This document shows positions 15,071-20,163 of a DNA stretch of 20,163 nucleotides, piece by piece. The position numbers were made by a program, and so were the translations under genes. Position 1 is the first letter of the stretch. The number at the start of each line of letters is the position of its first letter. The stretch covers positions 1 to 20,163 of the forward strand of contig CAIRND010000506.1 in the NCBI GenBank assembly GCA_903879825.1. The letters are read 5' to 3'. The notes beneath the pieces are model-generated. The model was not told the DNA's origin and did no database searches. It saw only the letters and a program-made list of their open reading frames with translations. This DNA comes from an uncultured Geobacteraceae bacterium. Its GTDB lineage: Bacteria > Desulfobacterota > Desulfuromonadia > Geobacterales > Pseudopelobacteraceae.

Positions 15071-15871
15071 CTACTTCTTCCTGCTTTTGTCGGGAACCGG
15101 CAGTTTAAGAAACTGTAGTACCTGAATCATGTCATCCCAGACACTCCAGAATGAATCTGAATTGCCGCCGGTACGGAGTAAGTAAGAGGGGTGATAGGTC
15201 GGCATGAGCGGCATTCCGTGGAAGTCGTGGAACTTGCCGCGCATTTTTGAGATGGGCACTTTGCTCTGCAGCAGAGTCTGTGCGGCGGATGTGCCGAGAG
15301 CTACTATTACCTCCGGCCTGACTGACTGGAGTTGGCGCAGCAGGAATGGAGAGCAGGCGCTGACCTCATCTGCTTCAGGTGGCCGATTTTGCGGTGGACG
15401 GCATTTGACGATATTACAGATGTAGACATCCTCGCGTTTCAGCTCCATTGCGGCGATGATGCGATTGAGCATTTTACCGGCGTCACCGACAAACGGCTCC
15501 CCCTGGGTGTCCTCATCGGCCCCCGGTCCTTCGCCGACAAACACCAGTCGGGCTTTCGGGTTGCCGACCCCAAATACCAGATTCTTTCTGGTGGCTCCCA
15601 GTTTGCACCGTTGGCAGGCTCCCATAACTTTTCTGATCTGCTCAAGAGTCTCGTGTGTCTCCGGTGCGTTCTGCTGATTATCCATTGCGGACTCCGTATC
15701 GTGTCGTGCGGAAGAACTCCGGTGCGGCTGGCTCTCGGTTCCAAGCGTCGCTGTCGCCATCAGCTCTGCCGGAATTCCTTCAACTCCGCTTTCCTGAAGA
15801 TCCTGCAGGTAGGCGGTGAGCGAAGCAAACAGATGCGATTTGGTGGGATGCTGGTTGGGATACGTGGTCAC
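15071..15871 (-). CDS. Uracil-DNA glycosylase, family 4 ([4Fe-4S])
   Basis: 266 residues from a GTG at 15871 with GGCAGGAG upstream; a GTG at 15913 in the same frame would add 14 residues and is less likely. Four cysteines in the UDG family 4 arrangement, Cys86-x2-Cys89 and Cys157-x15-Cys173, should hold the [4Fe-4S] cluster. The uracil-pocket motif is GEGPGADEDTQGEPFVG, and the late active-site motif is PTYHPSYLLR. It removes uracil from deaminated DNA to start base excision repair. The first 85 residues are an N-terminal region with a helical start (LFASLTAYLQDLQESG) and a low-complexity, polar linker. It precedes cca on the same strand and is probably co-transcribed. Confidence 0.92.
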   Translation of the reverse strand: MTTYPNQHPTKSHLFASLTAYLQDLQESGVEGIPAELMATATLGTESQPHRSSSARHDTESAMDNQQNAPETHETLEQIRKVMGACQRCKLGATRKNLVFGVGNPKARLVFVGEGPGADEDTQGEPFVGDAGKMLNRIIAAMELKREDVYICNIVKCRPPQNRPPEADEVSACSPFLLRQLQSVRPEVIVALGTSAAQTLLQSKVPISKMRGKFHDFHGMPLMPTYHPSYLLRTGGNSDSFWSVWDDMIQVLQFLKLPVPDKSRKK

Positions 15872-15978
15872 GGGGGCTGCTCCTGCCGGTCTATTTTGTG
15901 TGCAACAAAGCACAATCTGGCGTATAACGGTAGCGCAATCTACCAGTAAGCACCTGAGCTGTCAAAAGAAAGAACTCC

Positions 15979-16878
15979 ATGCTTTTATTACTATTCATTG
16001 TCGCGGCAACCCTGCTTCCAACCGATGCGCTGGCGTGGGGCGGCGGTATTCACCTCCAACTGGGAGCGCAGGTGCTGGCGGACCTGGGGGGGATCTCCGC
16101 TGATGTGGCCGCGCTGCTGGCGGCCCATCCCAAAGATTTTCTGTATGGCTGCCTTGCCCCTGATATTACGCTCGGTAAAAAATACACCCATTCTCTGCTG
16201 CACTGTCATCGCTGGGGGATCGGGCGCACTCTGCTAAAAGAGGCCGAAAACGACCACCAGAGAGCCTGTGCCTATGGCTATCTCTGCCATCTGGCGGCGG
16301 ATACGGTTGCCCATAATTATTACGTTCCCTATAAAATAATCCGCTCCTTTCCCACCATAACCATGAAACACACCTATTGGGAGATGCGCTTTGAGGCGTT
16401 TGTCGAGAAGGATATCTGGGAACTGGCACGTATTGTCTGCCGTGCTGACCGGCGTGCCAACGACATATTGCTGCGCAGAGTGCTGACGACAACGATCTTC
16501 TCGTTCGGAACCAACAAGAGGATTTTTAATTCCATCATGGTGCTGTCGCGGATGGAAAAACTGCAAACAATCGTACAGGCGCTCTCCAGCAAGTCGCGCT
16601 ATCAATTGGCGGAGAGTGACCGTGATGAATATATGAAATTGGCCCGGGAAGCGATCTTTGATTTTCTGCGCCACCCGGAGGATTCGAAGTTTTTACTGGT
16701 AGATCCCACCGGAGAGAAGGCGCTTGCCGCAGCCGATGTTCTGAGAAAAAGTTTCAGGCTGCGCTATAAAAGCGGATTTATGTCAAAGGAAGAGGGCTTT
16801 AAACAGGTCGAAGCGCTGCGGAGTACTCTGCGCGAGGCACTGCATAATCCGGAGTTGTTGAAGGAACTATATGTTTGA
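15979..16878 (+). CDS. Secreted zinc-dependent phospholipase C-like protein
   Basis: 299 residues; ATG 15979, with only a weak AAAGAA upstream. A signal peptide (MLLLLFIVAATLLPTDALA) ends right before Trp20, so the mature protein would start WGGGIH. In Bacillus-type zinc phospholipase C the mature N-terminal Trp is itself a zinc ligand, and the same arrangement appears here. Further probable ligands are His25, the APDI aspartate, HSLLHCHRWG and the helix GYLCHLAADTVAHNYY. This matches the zinc-dependent PLC / S1-P1 nuclease fold. The C-terminal half (about 180-299) is helical and charged, and I do not recognise it. Substrate is unknown. Divergent from the glycosylase gene, convergent with the amidohydrolase gene. 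Confidence 0.8.
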   Translation: MLLLLFIVAATLLPTDALAWGGGIHLQLGAQVLADLGGISADVAALLAAHPKDFLYGCLAPDITLGKKYTHSLLHCHRWGIGRTLLKEAENDHQRACAYGYLCHLAADTVAHNYYVPYKIIRSFPTITMKHTYWEMRFEAFVEKDIWELARIVCRADRRANDILLRRVLTTTIFSFGTNKRIFNSIMVLSRMEKLQTIVQALSSKSRYQLAESDRDEYMKLAREAIFDFLRHPEDSKFLLVDPTGEKALAAADVLRKSFRLRYKSGFMSKEEGFKQVEALRSTLREALHNPELLKELYV

Positions 16879-16920
16879 GATAGATCAAACAAAGGGATGT
16901 AGAAAATTTAGATTCACCAC

Positions 16921-17007
16921 GTAGGGGCGATGCCAACGGCTCGCCCTTGCTGCAATAGTCTGTCATATTGCATATCATACAGGGCGACCCGTTGGGATCG
17001 CCCCTAC
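16921..17007. repeat. Short MITE-like element with 27-bp inverted arms
   Basis: The left arm, starting GTAGGGGCGATGCCAACGG (16921-16947), and the right arm, ending GGGATCGCCCCTAC (16981-17007), match as inverted repeats at 25 of 27 positions, around a 33-bp AT-rich core. It occupies the gap between two convergent genes and might act as a bidirectional transcription barrier. No T-tract or target duplication was found. Confidence 0.65.
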
Positions 17008-17036
17008 AAAAACGGTAATTTGCTATTTCCAAGTCA

Positions 17037-17810
17037 CTAATAACATTCCGGCTTACGGTCAGTAAAACAGGGGATTTGCGCCCGCCAGTCGCTCATACCC
17101 TGCATATCAAGCGCAGCTATAATTTCCCCCTCTTCTTCACTTGCTTCGGCTAACAGTTCACCTTTCGGATTGATAATCAGACTCATTCCAAAAAAATCCA
17201 GTTTGCCGATGATACCGCAGGCATTGCAGGCGACGACGAAGATCTGGTTTTCGATTGCCCGTGCCCGCAGCAGCGTACGCCAGTGCTCCTGGCGCGGTTT
17301 GGGCCACTGGGCGGGTACGCAGATTATCTGGGCACCTTCGATTGCCAGGCGCCGTGAAAGTTCGGGAAAACGCAGATCATAACAGATGATAACCCCCACC
17401 TTCCCGATCGAGGTATCGGCCAGGAGCCACGAATCGCCACTGGAAAATGCACGATCCTCACCCAGCAGAGAGAATAAGTGGATCTTGCGATACACCCCTG
17501 CCAGAGTACCGTTGTCAGCCACATAGACCGTATTGAAAACCTTGTCGCCGTTCGGTTCGGGCAGGCTGCCGACAATTACCAGCTTGTACCGCAGTGACAT
17601 CTCCAGCAGTTCCGCCACAATCCCCTCTGTCCGCATTGCCAGCTCATTGAGGTTTTTGTAGGCAAAACCGCTTGACCACATCTCCGGCAGTACCGCCAGG
17701 TTGGCCCCTTGTGCCGCTACGCGGGGCAGGGCTTCTCGAACATACGCCAGGTTGGCATCCACGTCTCCCTGAGTGACGGTAAACTGTATGGCGGCGGCGG
17801 TGATGGTCAT
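17037..17810 (-). CDS. Carbon-nitrogen hydrolase (nitrilase superfamily, omega-amidase-like)
   Basis: 257 residues. The ATG at 17810 is preferred over an upstream in-frame start at 17897 because GGAG precedes it and it opens directly with the conserved MTITAAAIQF strand. The Glu-Lys-Cys catalytic triad is clear: Glu43 in LPEMW, Lys109 in YRKIHLF and Cys143 in ICYDLRFPE. NLNELA and the ARAIENQIFVV stretch also match. The family hydrolyses small amides; the sequence looks most like YafV/Nit2-type omega-amidases, which act on 2-oxoglutaramate or 2-oxosuccinamate, but the substrate is inference. It is cytoplasmic. Last gene of the ftsK-trmO-transglutaminase run, 52 bases after the preceding stop. 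Confidence 0.88.
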   Translation of the reverse strand: MTITAAAIQFTVTQGDVDANLAYVREALPRVAAQGANLAVLPEMWSSGFAYKNLNELAMRTEGIVAELLEMSLRYKLVIVGSLPEPNGDKVFNTVYVADNGTLAGVYRKIHLFSLLGEDRAFSSGDSWLLADTSIGKVGVIICYDLRFPELSRRLAIEGAQIICVPAQWPKPRQEHWRTLLRARAIENQIFVVACNACGIIGKLDFFGMSLIINPKGELLAEASEEEGEIIAALDMQGMSDWRAQIPCFTDRKPECY

Positions 17811-17862
17811 GGGGTAATCTCCATTTTCACTGTTCGGGATACGTTGGTATGTCGTCTTTTTG

Positions 17863-18462
17863 TCAGAGTGACTCGGGTAAGTCAAGCCACAATTCATGTA
17901 TCGTGTCGTACATTTTTAGCCTGCTGACCACACTGGTCACCGGTGCCGCAAAAATTGTTTCGTAGATAAATTCATCGGCCAAAGGGTCCATGGTAAAGGC
18001 AAGCTGTTCTTGCTTTATATTGAATTGGGCGTTGATTCCATTGGTGTTGCCCCGCGCATCGACCCGAATCCATTTATCAAGGCTTGCGAGGAAAATTGCG
18101 TTAAATCCGTGTAGTACCGGTTCATTATCGACAGGTGGATCCAGGCATAATACCTGGTAGCAGAAACCGGCCGGGATATTGACCGCCCGAAGCAGTGCGG
18201 CCAGAAGGTGGCTTTTTGCAAAACAAATTCCGGTGCCGTGATGGAGAACTTCACTCGCCGAGCAGGTCACGATATTGTGGCTGGCATCAATAGAGTGTGG
18301 AATGACGTCTCTCACCCATTCATACAAGCAACGGGCTTTGGCAACTTCATCTGATAATGACTGTGCCAGTTCCACGGCTTTGAGCCGAACAGCCGGAGTC
18401 TGCCAGTCAATAATAGCATCGGAAACCAGATATTCGCTTACATCATCCGATTCAGGGTACAT
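17863..18462 (-). CDS. Transglutaminase-like domain protein
   Basis: 199 residues from ATG 18462, preceded by CGAGGA; a GTG at 18498 would add 12 residues. The transglutaminase core is complete: Cys80 in GTGICFAKSHLLAALLRA, His118 in VLHGFNAIFL and Asp135 in WIRVDARGN. No signal peptide or membrane segment is seen, so it is probably cytoplasmic. Bacterial proteins of this type are often cysteine proteases or amidases rather than cross-linking enzymes; the activity here is unknown. It lies 77 bases downstream of trmO and 52 upstream of the amidohydrolase on the same strand, hence likely co-transcribed. Confidence 0.85.
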   Translation of the reverse strand: MYPESDDVSEYLVSDAIIDWQTPAVRLKAVELAQSLSDEVAKARCLYEWVRDVIPHSIDASHNIVTCSASEVLHHGTGICFAKSHLLAALLRAVNIPAGFCYQVLCLDPPVDNEPVLHGFNAIFLASLDKWIRVDARGNTNGINAQFNIKQEQLAFTMDPLADEFIYETIFAAPVTSVVSRLKMYDTIHELWLDLPESL

Positions 18463-18539
18463 AGTGTCCTCGTGTGATATTTTTATGTATGTGGTCAACG
18501 GGCATGACTCTGCTGACTGATCCTCTTGGCTGCGCCTCG

Positions 18540-19058
18540 TTACCGGGGCTTCCGAGGTCCTGGCGCGTAATAACGCCCCAGTTGTGCATCCAGTTCATCG
18601 ATCCAGCCGGCTTTGGAATCCGGAAAGGCATCGGCGTAGGGCACGTATGGTTTAATGTCAAGAACCGGTGTGCCATCCAGGAGATCAACACCCCGAAGGT
18701 GCAGCGTTCTGCCTTCAATCGTTACTAATTCAACTGCCGACAGGCCAATGGAATTGGGGCGATGTGGGGACCGCGTGGCTAAAACTCCCCGTTTTGGTCC
18801 ACCGCGAGGCGGCTTGACACTGCTTTTCCACCCTTCACTCAGATGAAAGGCGAAGATGAGCCACAGCCTCTCGAAACCGCTCAGATCTTGAATGACTTTT
18901 TCATCAAGCCAATCCTGAAGTTCCAACGTAGCCAACGCGAAATCACCGCTTTCCGTACCTTCCACGACCGTGCTTTGATGAGGTGCATCAATGCGGCGCG
19001 CATAGGGGGAGCGCAGGATGCCAATGGGGCTATATGTGAAATGGGAGTTTTGGGTCAT
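18540..19058 (-). CDS. trmO: tRNA (N6-threonylcarbamoyladenosine37-N6)-methyltransferase TrmO
   Basis: 172 residues. The sequence opens with the TrmO/YaeB pattern YSPIGILRSPY and carries RGVLATRSPHRPNSIGLSAVEL, the strongest signature of the family, followed by LRGVDLLDGTPVLDIKPYVPYAD. This single beta-barrel enzyme uses S-adenosylmethionine to N6-methylate t6A37 in tRNA reading ACY codons. Length is close to the family core; it lacks the longer C-terminal domain found in the E. coli protein. No Shine-Dalgarno is visible before the ATG: a stem-loop that spans the ftsK stop ends five bases upstream, so translation may be coupled to ftsK. Confidence 0.9.
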   Translation of the reverse strand: MTQNSHFTYSPIGILRSPYARRIDAPHQSTVVEGTESGDFALATLELQDWLDEKVIQDLSGFERLWLIFAFHLSEGWKSSVKPPRGGPKRGVLATRSPHRPNSIGLSAVELVTIEGRTLHLRGVDLLDGTPVLDIKPYVPYADAFPDSKAGWIDELDAQLGRYYAPGPRKPR

Positions 19059-19063
19059 GTTAT

Positions 19064-19090
19064 GAGATAAGCGCTTAAACGCTCTATCTC
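19064..19090 (-). other. Stem-loop across the ftsK stop, just before the trmO start
   Basis: GAGATA plus AGCG pair with CGCT plus TATCTC across a six-base loop with one bulged base. The ftsK stop codon lies in the stem, and the trmO ATG follows five bases after the stem. There is no T-tract, so a control of trmO translation or RNA processing is more plausible than termination. Confidence 0.35.
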
Positions 19091-20163
19091 GTCAGTTGCG
19101 AATTCAGATACGCGTGAATGACATCCATATAAATCTCACGCGGTTTGCTGGTGCCGTCACTGAGGGCGATCATTCCTTCGCTCTCCATCATTTCTACAAT
19201 CCGCGCGGCGCGGTTATAGCCGATACGCAGTTTGCGCTGGATCATGGAGATACTGGCCTGCTTGGTGTCCGCCACCAGTCGCAGGGCATCGTCCCAGCGC
19301 TCATCCTGTATTTCGTCTTCAATACTCCCCTTCTCATCAGGGTCCTTCATCTCCAGGATCGATTTCTCGTACACCGGCTTACCCTGCTTTTTGAGGAAAT
19401 CAACCACCCGCTGTACTTCGGAATCGGAAACAAAGGCGCCGTGGATACGCTGCAGGCGCGAGGTGCCGGGGGGCATATAGAGCATATCACCGGCACCGAG
19501 CAGACTTTCGGCGCCGTTGCAATCAAGAATGGTGCGTGAATCCACTTTCGATGTAACCTGAAAGGAGATGCGGGACGGCAGGTTAGCCTTGATCAGGCCG
19601 GTTATGACATCAACGGAAGGGCGCTGAGTAGCCAGAATCAGGTGGATACCCGAGGCACGGGCTTTCTGGGCCAGACGGGCGATGTGTTCTTCCACTTCTC
19701 TGCCGGCCACCATCATCAAGTCGGCCAACTCGTCCACAATTACCACGATGTAGGGGAGGTGACTGTGCTCCAGCATGTCGCCGTCATCAACCACAAAGGG
19801 GATCGGATCCATGTCAGCGACCCCGCCTTCGCGCAGTTCCTCCAGATCTTCAATGATTTCTGCATCGGATAGGGAGCCATGCTCTTCCTGCTCAAGCAGT
19901 TCGGCGGCCAGCTTTTTGTTGTAGGAATCTATGTTGCGCACGCCTTTGTCTGACAGCAGCGCATAGCGGCGCTCCATCTCGTTGACCGCCCATTTAAGCG
20001 CTAGCGAGGCTTTTTTGGGTTCGGTTACAACCGGCAGCAGCAGATGCGGAATCCCTTCGTACATGGAAAATTCAAGCATCTTGGGGTCAACCATGATCAT
20101 GCGGACATCTTTGGGCGTAGAGGTGTAAAGCAGGGAAAGGATCATGGTGTTGATCGAGACGGA
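19084..20163 (-). CDS. ftsK: DNA translocase FtsK, C-terminal part (partial)
   Basis: About 359 residues, open at the right edge of the window; the first residues, SVSINTMILSLL, normally follow directly on the Walker A loop, which lies just outside. The motor domain continues with VRMIMVDPKMLEFSMYEG, Walker B IVVIVDELADLMM, HLILATQRPSVDVITG and LLGAGDMLYMPPG. After about residue 275 comes the gamma domain, a winged helix (ASISMIQRKLRIGYNRAARIVEMME) that reads the KOPS guide sequences and contacts XerD. FtsK pumps chromosome termini across the division septum. The N-terminal membrane part is not in the window. It is followed by trmO on the same strand. Confidence 0.96.
   Translation of the reverse strand, partial: SVSINTMILSLLYTSTPKDVRMIMVDPKMLEFSMYEGIPHLLLPVVTEPKKASLALKWAVNEMERRYALLSDKGVRNIDSYNKKLAAELLEQEEHGSLSDAEIIEDLEELREGGVADMDPIPFVVDDGDMLEHSHLPYIVVIVDELADLMMVAGREVEEHIARLAQKARASGIHLILATQRPSVDVITGLIKANLPSRISFQVTSKVDSRTILDCNGAESLLGAGDMLYMPPGTSRLQRIHGAFVSDSEVQRVVDFLKKQGKPVYEKSILEMKDPDEKGSIEDEIQDERWDDALRLVADTKQASISMIQRKLRIGYNRAARIVEMMESEGMIALSDGTSKPREIYMDVIHAYLNSQLTR

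Noticed and set aside
15893..15925. TGTGC/GCACA hairpin and -10-like TATAAC between the glycosylase and the phospholipase C-like gene
   Set aside because: Five-base stem and poor promoter spacing; too weak to call an operator or promoter.
17037..18462. Functional pairing of the transglutaminase-like protein with the omega-amidase-like protein as a new pathway
   Set aside because: They are adjacent and co-oriented, but nothing in the sequences links their substrates; adjacency alone is too weak.

Overview
The window carries ordinary chromosomal housekeeping genes of a Gram-negative bacterium, broken up by a cluster of small mobile and repeat elements. The gene set fits a Geobacter-like member of the Desulfuromonadota: LL-diaminopimelate aminotransferase, PEP carboxylase, a family 4 [4Fe-4S] uracil-DNA glycosylase, a class A penicillin-binding protein, outer-membrane-type lipoproteins and fairly GC-rich codons. 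That assignment is inference from gene content, not from a marker gene. No tRNA, rRNA, CRISPR array or recognisable defence system was seen.

Layout. 1-181 is the 3' end of dapL. 190-351 is a MITE-like element sitting between dapL and its hairpin terminator. 418-3149 is a polar amino acid ABC importer (binding protein, permease, ATPase) with its own promoter and terminator; the permease has an extra N-terminal periplasmic TPR-like domain. 3191-5224 is a class A PBP and 5290-8085 is PEP carboxylase. A second, inverted copy of the MITE lies at 8100-8261, followed by an RluA-family pseudouridine synthase on the minus strand.

9031-11792 is the accessory island. It holds a third MITE-like element whose ends resemble the first two, a REP-associated Y1 transposase (RAYT) bounded by a perfect 24-bp inverted repeat, an AT-rich orphan lipoprotein gene, and a REP-like hairpin whose ends resemble those of the RAYT unit.

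11838-13824 has a cysteine synthase and a DMT-family exporter transcribed divergently from a shared promoter region. 13786-15871 (minus) has cca and a uracil-DNA glycosylase. 15979-16878 is a zinc-dependent phospholipase C-like protein. 16921-17007 is a short element with 27-bp inverted arms between convergent genes. 17037-20163 (minus) is a likely co-transcribed run: ftsK (C-terminal part, running off the window), trmO, a transglutaminase-like protein and a nitrilase/omega-amidase-like amidohydrolase.

The most informative signal is not a gene. Three MITE-like elements share end sequences but have different arms and cores, and one of them is flanked by an 8-bp direct repeat showing where it was inserted. 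The TPR-permease fusion is the main oddity among the proteins.
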